Both the position numbers and the translations under genes were made by a program. 64,000 nt of DNA from Gonatopus flavifemur (Eukaryota > Arthropoda > Insecta > Hymenoptera > Dryinidae), in assembly GCA_018340375.1 (NCBI GenBank), contig JAFFJZ010000004.1:29672001-29736000 (forward strand), read 5' to 3'. This document shows, in pieces, positions 34,519 through 48,124 of the stretch (its first letter is position 1; the number at the start of each line of letters is the position of its first letter). The notes below the pieces were generated by a model, which did no database searches, was not told where the DNA came from, and saw only the letters and a list, made by a program, of their open reading frames with translations.

Positions 34519-35161
34519 GTTTTTGCATACAGGTCTATCCGAGTATCTTCCGGAACTTTATCAAAATTTCATATGGGATTTCCATGAATACCAATCCAAG
34601 AAACATTCCATGCCTGGGGATATTTTTTAGATGAGTTCAAGATGTCTTCCTTAAGATTTTTAGATATCTTTTAGATGCCTCAAATTCTTCTATCGTTCAA
34701 AAGATGTCTTAAAGACCTCCGAAAGGTGTCTTCAAGGATGTCTTGGGAGATACCTCTTTACCCATCCTTCAGAGAATTTTTAGACATCGTTTAGACGATA
34801 GAACGCGTACAGCGCCACCACCGATGATAAACGTCGCCTCTATGCGACATTATGTGGATTTGAGGTGGAAAAGCGAGATCGGTGAACAAAACGTAGATGC
34901 GATGGAGAAACGATAGAGAGGCGATGGAGAAATGCTCATCTTATTTTTCGGTGCGGAAATTCCTCCGTCGCCTTTACGTTTGGTTCACCGAACTTACTGA
35001 TCCACTTCATATCCACATAGTGTGACGTAGAGGTTGGCGATGGCGATTATTGAAGAGGATTGTTTCTTTTTTGTATAAAAAGTATCTATTGAAATTTATG
35101 AAAATTAAAAATTTTTTATTTGAAAAAAAGATTTGATCCTCTTCAAAGATCGCCATCACTA
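34519..35161. other. Intergenic with GATGTCTT-rich and GGCGATGGAG-rich repeats
   Basis: Variants of AAGATGTCTT recur at 34630-34750. CATTATGTGGAT..GGTGAACAAAACGTA and TACGTTTGGTTCACCG..ATCCACATAG (34845-35025) form an inverted pair. No gene seen. Confidence 0.45.
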
Positions 35162-35414
35162 CACTGTAAAGAATATTCGGAGTTTTTCCATACCTATGTA
35201 AAGAAAATTTCCCATATTTGTACGGGAGAAGCGAATTCCCGTACATGTGGAGGAATTTTCATATAAAAATATATTAAAATTACTGTTTTTATGGGATTTT
35301 TACTGTAAATTTATGGGATTTTCCGCAATATTTATGGACAATTTCCTATCCATGTATATGTTCTTTACTTTACATACATGTATTTCAAATTTCCTATAAA
35401 AATTGTTTACAGTG
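35162..35414. mobile_element. CACTG-family MITE, TA flanks
   Basis: Ends CACTGTAAAGAATATTCGG and TTGTTTACAGTG, TA both sides. The inverse-orientation relative of 30039-30291, sharing TTTTTACTGTAAATTTATGG. Confidence 0.72.
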
Positions 35415-36329
35415 TAGTGGAGGTAACGTACTTCACCGGTGATGGTGTTGTTAGGGTTTGTGATCTCGAATGGAGAAAAATCGCTTTACACCTTGAACGC
35501 AATAAATTTCTTCCTTCCAGAGGTGTTACACTGTCAAAAAAACTGGAAATTCATTGCACCTTGGAACAGTAAAATTTCAATAAATTCATTTTCCAATACA
35601 TTTACTGAAATTTCACGGATCTTGTGCTGCGAAATTCCAATTTTCGCCGTAAAATTCCAGTTCAATGTACTGGCCAATGGCTTCCAATGAAAATCCTGAA
35701 ATTTTCCAGTAAACAGTTTTTATAATGTATTTTCCACTACACTGTAGATTCCCTTGAATAGGTTATGGGAAAACGCCGAATATTTTTTACAGTGTATGCT
35801 ATGCTCACACTGCCGTGCTTAGGTAAAAGGCAATAAATTAAATTTAATTGTAAGGCCAAAAACTATATTGGCAGCCAAGAAATACATTGGCATCAAAATC
35901 AATAAAAGGCAGTGACTTAAGTTTACTGTCTTTTACCTAAGCATTGCAGTGCACTTGACTCGATGTAGAGATTTGGTTTTGAAGGGCGTTGAAATGAATG
36001 ATATTTGTTATTTCCTCTTCTCGCTCAAGAGCCTCGAATTCACCTTTAATCTCGATTGACATTTAGTACCAAAACCTAGATAAATTCTGGATTGAACCAG
36101 ATACAAAATTGCCGCAAAGCCATTTTAGAGTCCGGATATATTCCCGGGTCCAGGAACGGATTAAAAAATTCCCCGTCCTTAGTTCAGCTACATCGTGGCG
36201 CTCCCTGAGTGGGAAAATCATCAAAATTATATGTTATTCAATATACTTCATATATAAGTTTTATATAATGATATACAAATTATATCTTGGTGTCGCTCTT
36301 CAATTGTGTCGCCGCTAGGCCATGGCTTA
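35415..36329. other. Intergenic with two hairpin remnants
   Basis: ACACTGTCAAAAAAACTGGA (35527) through ..TTTTTTACAGTGTA (35800) is a probable CACTG-type composite. CTTAGGTAAAAGGCA (35818) and TGTCTTTTACCTAAG (35928) bound a hairpin. No gene seen. Confidence 0.45.
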
Positions 36330-37260
36330 CACTGAGAAAATTGGTATAATGAAATATGGACGGACCAAACATTTGGTAAAACATTTGGTAACTACCCTGT
36401 AAAAATAAAGTCTTAATCTGTTTGCATCTTAATTTAAGACAACGCTTTTTCCATCATGCCAGGGGTTGTTTTTCTTTGCTTAATTCGTTTGTGCTTTAGA
36501 TTCTGTTCAAAAATTATCTGAATTTAAGACTTTCTTTTTAGAGTATTCAATCGTTATTCGTATCGTTGTTTTAACTGAGCGTATCGTAATTCCGATTGAT
36601 TCGTTTAGTTCTTATCCCGGCCAGCAAAGCGCTCCCAAATTTGCGTTTATGCTACTAGCAGTGCCACGGTAGCGATATAGTAGCTTTCCCAGGGTTTTGA
36701 CACTGCTTAATATTATACTATATATATATAATAAAAACTATGACGTAATACTGCACGGAAAAAACTGACCGCGTAAAAATTACATGAGAAATGAGGTTAT
36801 ATGATTACGGTGTGGATTTCATGTAGAATTTACTCTAGAGCCCTGTTGGATTTACATTGTTATCATGCTTACCATGGCAACACGCTTACCGTTTACTTCA
36901 GTAGCAATGTACACATAACATCGGTTCCAATGTGAATTTTACTCCAATTGCATTCACGTCAGCAGTTATGTCAAAATAATAACAACCAGGGCAGAATCCA
37001 CGCGTGATTTTTTTCCGTGTATCTCAATGCTAACAGTATTATCGGGTAGTGCTACCAAGTAGTGCTTCTAGTAAAATACTACCAAGTCGCTCCCATTTCC
37101 ATACATAAATTGAATATTGTATGTACTTTTAAATGTATTAGTGGATGGTAGCACCGCTGCTAGAAGCGCTACCTTGATTTTGCTAGCTGGGTATGCGCAA
37201 TTTGGTCTGTCCATATTTTACTATTCGCTTAGTGATCGTTACTACTCCTTTTTCTCCGTG
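36330..37260. mobile_element. CACTG-family element, TA flanks, with nested copy
   Basis: Ends CACTGAGAAAATTGG and TTTTTCTCCGTG with TA both sides. Inner arms ATATGGACGGACCAAA / TTTGGTCTGTCCATATTT. A CACGG..CCGTG element (36754-37020) is nested inside. Confidence 0.65.
36754..37020. mobile_element. CACGG/CCGTG element, copy 1
   Basis: Ends CACGGAAAAAACTG and TTTTTTTCCGTG. Aligns over its length with 59571-59826, sharing CCCTGTTG(G/A)ATTTACA and GTTCCAATGT.AATTTTAC. Confidence 0.7.
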
Positions 37261-39289
37261 TAGGTTGGCGTAGGCGAAAATCCGTTTATGTCCAAGTCCT
37301 TAATTTAATTTAATTTGGATTCCCATCCGGTTTTTTGACTAGGGTGGAGGTCGACAAAAGCATCAACGAGTTAATCAATTCGAAACCACTATGTATCTCC
37401 CAACACGTAATATGCCGGTTAGCCAAAAACAGGCACACAGAGAAAAATGAGGAGCAACCGCTATTGCAATTGCGATGGCTTTCACTCCCGCGGCCGGTCA
37501 ATATATGTACAACTATTTTCAGAGTGAGAAGTCACTTCATTGGAGGACTCTGTACTAATGTTCAAGAAAGATTCACTTTGTAAGGAATAAGCCATACTCA
37601 AAATACCCGAAGCATCACCAGAAAATGTTGACTAATTGTATGGAAGACAATATGCAGAAATGTGTGGAAAGTAACGGAAGCTATTTCTAATATTGTGAGA
37701 TTTTTTTTGTAAAGAAACTATATACTTTCTTCAAAAGGGCCGGAGATTGAATTGTAGGCCTGATATTTCCGATCATGTCAAGATATTTTGTAGAGTGATA
37801 AAAAAATGTTTACTGGGTTTTCAAATTTTCGCCTAATATTCATTCGACGTACATCTGACATATATTGGATGTACATGGATAATTGTAATTCTATTGTATG
37901 CAAGCTATGTGAGTTTTGAGTTCGTCGATATCTCCATCTTAGGCTCTTTGAAATGCAAAAACAATCATTTTTCTTCACAATGTATAGGAGAACTATTTTC
38001 GTTTTTTTGCCTTGATCTCCATCGCCAAATCTTATTTCTTCAAAATTGATGAAAAAAAGGTTCTTCTAGGAATGTAATTTTCTTGTTCTTTTATCTTTCT
38101 AAAAAACTATATAAGATTTATTGAGTAAATATTTTGTCAAGTTCTAAGAGTACCATTAAAATTAGTACTAATATGCTAATCAAATGTATCGTACAATCAC
38201 TAAATTATTGCTTTGTCGTACCTGGTATCACACTAATCTAGACCCTAATTTTGCCTTACACATTTTGTTCTTTTTTATATATTTATTTTCTTCCTTTTAT
38301 TAAAAAAGCCAGGTGCGCGCGCGTGTATTTTCTATGTGGATAAATGAACATTATATCTGTTCGTGTACACTTTCATCGTGCAAAAAGGTTTCAAATCGAA
38401 TGTGGTTCTTCTTAATGATAGAAAAATATTGGAGATGAAATACTATGAAATATACGAAGGTGTTTTTCGTAATTGCGAACTTTTCTTGTAGATAGGAATT
38501 GGAGTGAATCGTTTGTTTGTTTATTTTCCATACAAGCAGGTATACCATAAAACAGAATCCTGGCGATTTCAAAATTCACTACTTCTGAGTATTTTTTGGT
38601 GAGTTGAAAACTTGAGCAGATGAATAGTGGCTTCATGATTTTCATCATGAGATGACCAATTATTTTTCTTTGTTTTTTGGTATTTTTGAACTAAAAATTC
38701 CAAAAATTTCAGTAAAATAACTGAAAAATTATTCCAGATAGTAAGTTAACCTCGCTGCCATGTTACCAGGCAAGCTTGTGATAAAGTTTACATGAGCTTA
38801 CTAGGCCTTTGCCGCTGGAACAGCACCTCCCTAGTTTTCCCTAGTTTGAGAAACCCATTGATTTCCGCCAAATTTCAGTTAAATTGGACAAAGATCTGAT
38901 TGATCAATGAAACCTTTTTTCAATTTTAATGAGATTCAGCGAGCATCAATAGATGTCTCTAACCAAGGGTTCTCCCATGTAAAAAATAAATGGGGAAAAT
39001 TTCCAGTGACAAAGGGCTAGTGGACACACGACAACAGTACAAGCTTACAAAACCTTTGCAGTAGAGTTGTAGCGACCTTAGACTGACGAGGTTGTTAATA
39101 ACAAGTCAAAAACAGTCGAATGACAAGCTTATGAAAAGTTTACATGTTATCTGGGGGCAAAGTAAAATTAGTTTAATTTTTTTCAATTTTGGGTCAATGA
39201 AAGTTTCAAAATATCCATAGTTACAAAAATCAAGATTTTTATCAATATGTAATCAAAGGTGAACCGTATTTTTTTGTAAAACTCCTTGG

Positions 39290-39650
39290 TTAATCGATTA
39301 AAACGGTTAATTGTTGACAATTAATCGATCAATCAGAGAATTCCGGTTAATCGATCAACTGATTGACCGTTTTGTCGATTAATTGGTGAATCGATTAATA
39401 AACGAGAATGTATATTCTGGGGAATCGTGTTTACATTTCAGTGATAACCAATTGATTGATCAACACATCAATCGACAAAATGAATAATCGGAATTTATTT
39501 CGATTATTTGGACTGGATCCGAATACATAAGATTTGAATAATCGGAAAAATCAATTAACCGGACTTTTTCGATTAATCAATTAACCAAATCTTCCGATTG
39601 ACTGATTAGTCCTTGAAACTTAAACGCTTCAATCGATTAACCGCAAAGCC
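39290..39650. repeat. Degenerate ATCGATTAA(C)CG repeat element
   Basis: Dozens of variants of GGTTAATCGATTAA in both orientations. It ends near CGATTAACCGCAAAGCCCTA, whose inverse begins TAGGGCTTTGCGG, like a hAT terminus. The left end is unclear. Confidence 0.6.
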
Positions 39651-41057
39651 CTAATTCTTTGGCCGTTTTATTCGCCATCTCTGATTTATCTATAAATTCC
39701 ATCGACAAACTATTCATAAATCCATTCACTCCGTTTTATGGTACATTCCTTTACACCTGGCTGATCGATTTCTACAAGATTTCAAAAATATTCTGGATCG
39801 TCGGATTTGATTTGATTGATGATAATAAAACATGACTATTCGATTAGTATTGCAGTTATCAATTTGTCCGATCGTACAAATATCAGTTCTGGTGTTTGTA
39901 ATATCATTCATTGATTTTTTCTGGAATAAGTAAATCTTTCACATTGTGATTTACTGAGTCTCTTACAGTAATCATTTTGAATCTTATTTTCAAATCATTT
40001 TGATATAAAATCAATCAATCGAATTCATTACAAACGGAATAAAAAATCTTTATGTACCGTTCATTTTATTTTTCATGTCAAGGTATGCCATTTGTCTTCT
40101 TGTTTACTTACTACTTTTATATATTCCACTATTAATTGTAAATTCGATTGACCGTTGTTGAGTACTGTTGAGTACATAGCATACGGTGTATTAAGAGAAG
40201 ATTAATTCGATACTTGAGCCGGAGAATGTCGTAATTCAATGCTTAATGTTACGAAAATACGATGTTTCTTGATTCGGGTGTCGAACTGAGATCGCTACTC
40301 GCAAAGCAGTTACGGTAAAATATCTTGATTACTCGTATAATTAGAGAAGAAGAGAATGAAATCGGGTGTTTTTTCCTCAACTAGTATAATCGTTGAGTAC
40401 TTTATAATGAAATCTATTTTTTTTTTTATTGAATTAAGCTCATTTGTCTTATACGATAAATAATTTTTTGTGGAAAAAAATGTTGAGCTTTTTGGTGTTC
40501 ATTCAATTTGCAAAAACTTTGTATGAAATAGTCATTCTGGTCGACCAACGATTGAAATTAATCTGTGCCCCAGGGTCTGTGGCGCAGTAAATCGGGTTAC
40601 TTACGTAATATCAAAGCTTCTGGTATCACCACTTTGTTCTTTACACACTTCATATCGTACATCACCGTGAACAACTGGATTTACTGCGATGTCGAAGCTA
40701 GGGCATCACGCATTCACACATTCCCATACACATACACATGACATATTTAAATATGACTAAAATTAATACGAATTTCATTCCTTATATTATACATTCCTTC
40801 AAAATATGTTGTACCAAAATATCTCTACGTTCATCATAGAACTTGTCACTTCAAACCAATTATTGTATGTATATTTTATGTGTATTTACAAATACACCTA
40901 CATTTTTTATATATGAAAATGAAAAAAACATTTTTCTGGCTATACATTAAATCCATTATACATATGTATACATACCCCGTGTATCTTTTAAACACATCGA
41001 TTTCTTTAAATCATTCATTCAATGTAAATGATGTGTCTTTTTGTTGACTAGAATTCA

Positions 41058-41391
41058 CCCATGTAGCACAAGAACATTTTATGGATATTTTATGCATATT
41101 CTGTCAGCATGCATATAATATGACGATGAAACTGTTTCAAACATTCTGTGAACGTTCATAGAATATACTAGAGGAAAATATTCTGAAGACTTCCGATAGT
41201 TGCTCTGTAGAACATTGTGGACGTTGTGAGAACGTTCTATGGATATTTCATGGATATTTGAAACAGTCTGAATCGAACGTCCTATAGACGATTTTTATAT
41301 AATATCTTACTCAATATCTTATCAGAATATTCTGGGTACGTTTTTTTTCACATGTTATCAGAATATTTCCAGGATATTCTGTGCTACATGT
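41058..41391. repeat. CCCATGTAGCACA hairpin element
   Basis: Ends CCCATGTAGCACAAGAA and TTCTGTGCTACATG, with GGATATTTTATG / CATGGATATTT inner words. Related in layout to the ACAGCAC family. Confidence 0.55.
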
Positions 41392-42216
41392 GTATGAACT
41401 ATCGAATCCTGGATCTTCTTATCGTGGATTCATTAAATATATCGAAATGCAATTGAACATGTATCTTTTGTATTAGACTTCCATCATTTCTTTGCAATAC
41501 CAAAAGTTTGATCCAACACATAAAAGAACGGAGAATGGAATGGTGATTTTTCCTCAGACTTGAATCACATTAATTACTTAATAAAATCATTCTGTATCAC
41601 ATAAAAAGATTATCATACATAAAGACAATTATCATTGATTATCTCTTTGACTTGTTCTGAAATTTTGTCTTTGCATCTTGATGAAAACTGCTGCTATAGA
41701 CAGTCAGGATGTCGAACAATATTAAGACGTATCATCTGTCGGGGAGAGTGGCCTTGATTGAACTATCACCTTGAATCGACCACCACCTCATATTGCGACA
41801 AGAAGGAATTGAGATTCTTTCGAATCATACAGTGATAATCATTTTCACCAAGTGTGATTTTGGTGGATTTTTATGGTGCTTCGATTTATTTGAGGTAGGG
41901 ATTAGGTGTTATTTCAGGTTTTCCGAGTTTGAAAAAGGTGTACATTTAGTATCGACTGAGGGTAGTTTGAGGTTGACTTTTGATTAGTTTTGATATGAAT
42001 CAGTATGGTTTGTGCTCTCATGTAACCGATCAACCATAATGTCGTCTCTAAAAGAATACACCAATCAATGGAACGGAGCTTCAAACTGGCTACATTGATA
42101 TAATCAACATATTAGTTCATGAAATTACTGTACACGCTAGTAATATTACTTGAAGGCAGTCTTTTTCAACTTCATCTTATAATGTAATTGAACTGTAAGG
42201 TGTTATAACGCGTGCA

Positions 42217-42353
42217 CAGTGATGGGTACGTTACTCGTGACCTTTACTCATCATACATAAAATATATATAATAAATATATAAATTGTATACGAAATATAT
42301 ATTATTGTATATATTTTATGTATAATGAGTAACGAGCAACGTACCCATCATTG
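42217..42353. mobile_element. hAT-like MITE (CAGTGATGGGTACG family), copy 3
   Basis: A 137-bp hairpin running from CAGTGATGGGTACGTTACTC to CGTACCCATCATTG. No clear target duplication remains. Confidence 0.75.
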
Positions 42354-42779
42354 GTTCAGTGTACGACCTGTTATTGATGAAATGTGAGTCTGGATTTTAG
42401 ATATATAAAGAATTTGATATTTCTTTTTTTTTTTTTCAAAAGAATATATGCTGAAGAATATCAATTTACTCAGGTCAATATTTTTACCTGTTCATGAATA
42501 TCTGAAGTGAAGAATTTGTAAGTCATTTTTACTCACAGATTGATTATTTTTTTACAAACATATTTTGATACATAAGTGTACGAGTGGGATACAGTGGATC
42601 AGTGACTGTTGGAAAACACTAGATCGTGATCTAGTTTGTCCCATAAGCATTTAGTATAACCCTGATTGGTTGAACCTTTCGGGGTGATATTTTATCCCTC
42701 CGGGACAGTTCAAGATGTCCTCAAATTATGTTCGGAAGATCAATATTAGACAATATAGTCAAGAATTGACGTAGGGTGT

Positions 42780-42911
42780 CAGTGATCGGCACATCAATCG
42801 TTACCGTTACACACATAAAAAATATATAATGAATACATCATTTGCATGCAAAATATATATTATTATATATATTTTATATATAATGGATAATGAGTAATGT
42901 ACCCATCACTG
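42780..42911. mobile_element. hAT-like MITE (CAGTGATGGGTACG family), diverged copy 4
   Basis: A 132-bp copy with a diverged left end (CAGTGATCGGCAC) and right end GTACCCATCACTG. The flanks TAGGGTGT and CAGAGTGT match at 6 of 8 positions, an old target duplication. Confidence 0.7.
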
Positions 42912-44497
42912 CAGAGTGTGTTGAATCTAGCAAACAAAGATGGAATAAAAATCGCAGTTGCTGCGAGGTTGAGAGGCATTCCTTTCACAATCTTACAGCG
43001 TTACTGTGAAAGATCCTAAGGTTCTGAGAGTCTGATCAACAGAATGATCCATGGAATGATCCATTGTAACCCAGATGTGGGGTGAAGTGCATCAGTGGAT
43101 AACATTTCATAAGACGATAAAAACTTTGTATTTGATTCACGCTAATTGACAATATTTTTTATTCAGTTTGTGGGGGAAGGTATATTGTATATATAGATGA
43201 ACTTTCATGCTGAAACACTCACTACTTTTGAAGTTATAGAGCATTGAAAAAAAGTGATCCACTGTGACTCATGCACCCCTAAACGTGGTATTATTCTGGT
43301 GTTTTGATGAGGCTTCAATTGAATTCAGCTAGGATTCAAGTAATATTCCAGTTTTTTACGGTTTAATAAGAGTGCACATTTCGTATGAATTGAAGGTAAT
43401 TTTGGATTGATTTCAGTTCAGTTTCAATGTAAATTGAGATTTGATCATAATGTAGTTCCATTGAAATTATGAGATATAGATAAGGCGAAGTTACGGTGAG
43501 GCTTGAGGGTAAAAAATTTACAAATGCACCGTGCGATTCAGGTGTATATTCAGTGTTTATTTGATGGAATTGGCTTTTATCTGAATTACACCCAAATCCC
43601 GTTAATTATGGTGTGCTCAATTGAAATGAAGTAGATCAAATGATTATGAATACAGTGATTCTAATACGAATGACATTAGGATTCATTGTGAATTGAAATG
43701 AATAGATCACAAACCATAGAGGAATAGAACTTGGACTATATAAGTATGGCCAGCTAGCGCTCTCAATTTCCCATATACGCAATGTGAGAAGTTTTTCGCC
43801 AACATCTTGCAAGATATCTCGAATTTCATGTCCCAAAAGCGTGGATAATTCAAATATTCGAATACATAATTGAAATGATATTCATGGAAGGAATGATAAT
43901 AATAGTTATCACGAATGTAAGAAATTCGTAATTGAAATTGTGAAGCTTGAAATAGAAATTCCTATTAAATTTATGCGTTGTCATCTAATTTAGTTTATAT
44001 ATAACCTATTTATTAATGTTAATTCATAGGACTTGGCGGTACTGTAGTACTAGTACATGTTGGCTTTAAATGTGAAATTAGCTGCTATCAGTCCATACTT
44101 ATATAGTCAAAGGAATTGGGAGAATTGAATTGGCATGGATTGGACTTTCATTCTGATTGATCTCTCTTAATCGTTCTCTTCTAGCAGAGTCTTTTTCTGT
44201 GTGTCATTTAAATTGAGTTTTCTGTATTTTGTAATTGAATTTATGCTAATCTTTTGAAATCTTGATACGTACACACAACAAGGTATTTTTAGCAACCGTT
44301 AATAAACTCAGACAGCACCACAATTCAGGATGAGTTTATAATCAATATTTTTGGGAGTATGGAAATTCATAGAGCTCTGCATGAATCAATCGAAGACGCG
44401 AATTTTCTAGGACATTCTTGGAATGTTCAAGCACATTTTCAGAACCCCTTGTGTTACTTGAGCATATCTTGTAACAATGATATATCTTAATGTGGTA
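42912..44497. other. Intergenic AT-rich sequence
   Basis: No gene or clear element boundary recognised apart from CAGACAGCACCAC at 44308, a likely terminus of an ACAGCAC-family fragment. Confidence 0.4.
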
Positions 44498-44746
44498 GAA
44501 CAATAACTCTATTCTCTATTTCTCTATTCTCAAATATGACTAATTCTAAATCTCTATTCTTACAAATCTCTATTCTCACAAATCCCTATTCTTTTATATA
44601 TAATCTTTATTCTTCTATGTACAGGTGTTGTTTTGTTTTACATATAAAAGAATGGAGATTTGTAAAAATAGAGGTATTTAGGATTAGTCATATCTGGGAG
44701 TAAAGTTATTTGAGAATTGAGAAATGAAGAATAGAGTTCTTGTTCT
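44498..44746. repeat. Hairpin of TCTCTATTCT words
   Basis: Ends AGAACAATAACTCTATTC and GAATAGAGTTCTTGTTCT; arms built of about 20-bp CTCTATTCTCAAATA units, the same words as 21858-22030 and 25345-25505. Confidence 0.7.
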
Positions 44747-44994
44747 GGTCCTAATATCGTCGGTGATATAAAAAAAGTAAGAGTACAAGAAAACTGCGAG
44801 GTAGTCGAATCGGCCTTTTCGGACATATACAATTAGACCAAAAGACGCGTTTAAAAAATCTGTTTTTTATTAGGAAGTTTTTATTCAATTGAATTGATAT
44901 TTTGTAGGTTTTGTTGAAATAATATTCAAGTATATAAGTACATTTTTTGATAACTTTTATCGCAAAATGGTGGCTGTAGAATGGTTTGAAAAAA

Positions 44995-45180
44995 CCCGGG
45001 CGAAAAGAATTTCTTTGGGAATCTCTGGGAATTTCTCAAACTTTCACTGGAAAACTCTGAAAAACTTTGAATATATTTGAGAAATTTGGAAAAAATCTTG
45101 CTCATTAGACACGTTTTTTCCCTGAAAATTTATTTGAATATTCATAAATATCTCTGAAGAACTCTAAAGAGTAAACGCAA
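44995..45180. repeat. CTCTGAAAAACTTT dispersed repeat, copy 1
   Basis: Resembles 62890-63130: both have CTTGCTCA.T.GACACG.TTTTT and GAATAT.CATAAATATCT-like words. An old interspersed repeat of unknown class. Confidence 0.45.
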
Positions 45181-46373
45181 AATTCGCCTGTTTTTTTGGG
45201 ACCGCGAGTTTCGGGTTGAATTGCATTCTGAAAAATATCTCATGTCGATCATTTGCAAGGGAATACCATTTCTCAGTGAGCATAACATTGATTTTGGAGA
45301 TGAAGAAATCGACGGAATCAATAGATTCTTGACAAAATGGATTCTTTTCTATAAAAAATCTATCGAGCTTTATTGATTTTTATACAATCTTGATCAAAAT
45401 TTGATACTACTTTACTTGTAGAACCAGCGTTATGCCGCTCACCAGGGAATTGTATACCCTCGCAAATGATCAGCACAGAGTATGTTTTAGAATACATTCT
45501 AACCTGAAATCCGCGGTCCCAGAAAATAGGCGGAAAAATACCCTTTTTTGCGGTCGCTCTTCTCTGGAAAACATTGAAATTCTCCTAGGAAATTTTCAGA
45601 GATTTTCAGATAATTTTTTCTATTTGGGTAACCCATAAAAAATCGGCAGGCACTCTGAAGATTGGAGTTTTCATATGAAATATTCCAGCAAATTAAGTTT
45701 TGTAAGGAACGTTCACAGTTAGACGGTGAAGTTGATTTGAATAAAATAAAAAATATTCGACAATTGGGCAAGGTTTTATAAAAAAATTTGTTTCCGACCA
45801 TCGATTTTGTCGAAAAACGCCTGCCAAGTCGATTTTTTTCATTTTAATTAGCTTTGCCAGCTGACTGTAACTGTTCTTTACAGAACTTTTCTGCTTGGAA
45901 TGTTTCAGATAAAACCTCAAATCTCCAGGTAGTCCGCCCTTTTTCCTGAGGAGAACCAAGATCTTTAAGAGTTCGTGGAACGTTCACGTACATTCGGTGA
46001 ATGCCCCATGAACGTGGAATGTTTGTACGTTTATCGAATATTTGTTCAATGTTCATTGAACGTTTGGTGGTCATCTTGTTCTCTTGGAGTTATTAGGGTC
46101 ATTTTGCGCTTAAAAATTATATAAAAATTCATTTATACACACTGAAAGGAATTTTTTATTGAAAATTACTGGTTCTTCCATCAGTCGGGGGATATGACTT
46201 GACATAAGGATTTTATATACTTGGCATGAGATCACAAATTGATGAGAAAAAACAGTAATTTCTTATGACACAATTTGTGAACGAAAATTCTCAATTGGTG
46301 AGATCGATATGGATTGAAAACCATAACATTTCCAAGAATGATGCGTGGCTTCGGGGAAATAAGCAAGGTCTCG
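45181..46373. other. Intergenic sequence
   Basis: No gene recognised. Open frames at 45432-46074 lack motifs. AACGTTCA words cluster at 45975-46070. Confidence 0.4.
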
Positions 46374-46534
46374 AGTAGAAATGCTCTAGTTATTGACGAG
46401 TTTTGGAACTCTTAACTAGCCAAATACTAGACACTTGCAAGTAACTCGTCAGAATCCTACGAGGCACTTGCAAACGTCTAGTTTTTGGCTAGTTGAGCGT
46501 TACAAAACTCATCAATTACTAGAGCATTCCTACT
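46374..46534. repeat. 161-bp hairpin, AGTAG(A/G)AATGCTCTAGT arms
   Basis: Arms of about 65 bp including ACTAGCCAAA(T)ACTAGAC and the inverse. Centre CACTTGCAA words. No obvious target duplication. Confidence 0.72.
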
Positions 46535-46651
46535 AGGGGTTTGTGATCACGAACAATCATGTTCGATACTGGTGAGGATAATATTCTTTTTCCGGTTAAA
46601 ATAACACTATAAAAAATTACTGATATTTTCCATCAATTTGTAATCACATTT

Positions 46652-47096
46652 CAGAGAGCACAGCAAGTTCTCTGAACGTGTTGAGAACATGCACTTGGTT
46701 CTATGTGTTTTGTTCTCCGAGAAGTAGGTTTTCTAAATGTTTAGCGTACCTATATTTTGGATGCCCCTGAATACATTTTTAACACATCCTTTCATCTCTA
46801 GATCTAACAGGATAGACCAATCACGTATTCTCATTGATTAGAATCACCAATGAAAAAAAAACAAAAACCTCTAGTTGGCAAAAGAGGCACATCTTCGCAT
46901 AACATTATGGAAACCTCTATTGAACACGTTTCCAGAATGTCACATAGTATACATGAATAAAACTAACTGGGACATTTGCACGTATCTAGGACATACATGT
47001 GACGTTCTTAGGACATCCTGAGACGTTCTTTGCACGTTCTTCGTGTAACCAAGCACGTTTTCTGAACGTTCACAAGACCTTCCGGTGCTGTATGGG
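46652..47096. repeat. ACAGCAC-family element, copy 3
   Basis: From CAGAGAGCACAGCAAGTTC to GGTGCTGTATGGG. Shares GGATGCCCCTGAATAC with 31044 and the ACATACATG.GACGTTCT tail with copies 1 and 2. Confidence 0.55.
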
Positions 47097-47204
47097 ATCC
47101 AAGTATATCCCTCATTCACTGACAAGAACCAGTGATATTTGATGATGAATTTCTCTCAGTGTACTTTCATATCATGCCATCAAACGTACAAAGCTTCATT
47201 TCCT

Positions 47205-47312
47205 CACAGCACCACAGTCTCAGAAGAATTCTTAAAGAATTCACAAAAAAGAACACAATCAGTTCATTGAGAAATCTTTATGAATTCGTCTGGGACTGTG
47301 GTTCTGTGTGCG
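47205..47312. repeat. Hairpin, CACAGCACCACAGTCTC end
   Basis: CACCACAGTCTCAGAAGAATTC at the left (18-bp arm) pairs with GAATTCGTCTGGGACTGTGG at the right. A relative at about 53985-54062 ends TCTGGGACTGTGGTGCTGTG. Confidence 0.55.
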
Positions 47313-47893
47313 TTATGATTGAATAAAAATTTCCTCATGAAAAAAATTTTTTGAATGCGTTTTTTTAGCGTGTCTAATTATATTGATCCCCTTGAAGGAT
47401 CTTCACCGTCATCCTTGGATAGTGGATGGATTTAATCCGCTCGTCCTCAATTTCATTAGTTCAAAAACACCTGCAAGCAAATTACGTTCGTAACCGTAAT
47501 AATCAATTTTGAAACTTTCTAATGATATCGATCAAATTCAGTAATCCCCCAAGTGTTTAGGTGTTTGAAATTCCATTTTTATTCAGAATTAGTGAGTTAT
47601 GATATAGTTTTTCCCAACTCAATAAACATATGAGGAAATGGATAAAATCCACCCACTGGACCACCAGTGGTCCGTTGATACGTCATTAATGTTCGTATGG
47701 TGTCTTATTTAAAAATGTGAATTCTGCTTGGTTTTTTATCCTGTTCCTAAAAGATATAAAATTGTAAGATAACACTTAAAACAATTATAAATTGAACGAT
47801 ACCAATTGTTTTTGTGCGCAACAGCGAACCGTTTGTCTTTGCTCTCTAAAACATGAATACAACCTCAAATTTGAACGCAAATGCTCAAGTATA

Positions 47894-48124
47894 CCCTGAG
47901 AGAAAGGCTCTCAGCTGCGACAACTAAAATTTAGTTATCCCAGCTAAATTTTAACTGACATTAATAGAAGTCTAGTTATCTGAAATGTGAATAAAACAAT
48001 TTATTCAAGGCAAATACAAAATTTAGCTGTGACAAATAAAATTGATTTAATCCAACTAAATTTTTATTCAAAGTGACTAAATTTCCTAGCTGCGTGATAT
48101 TCAACTAAACCCTTTTTCTCAGCG
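47894..48124. mobile_element. CACTG-like MITE with TA flanks (CCCTGAGAGAAA end)
   Basis: Ends CCCTGAGAGAAAGG and CTTTTTCTCAGCG, TA both sides. The interior carries TTTAGTTAT / AACTAAATTTT inverted words. Confidence 0.6.

Larger units (their letters stand above)
37261..42216. other. Long intergenic stretch
   Basis: No gene recognised. Two repeats stand out and are listed separately (39290-39650, 41058-41391). Open frames at 37335-37583, 38351-38648 and 41793-41987 are short, AT-driven and without motifs. Confidence 0.5.
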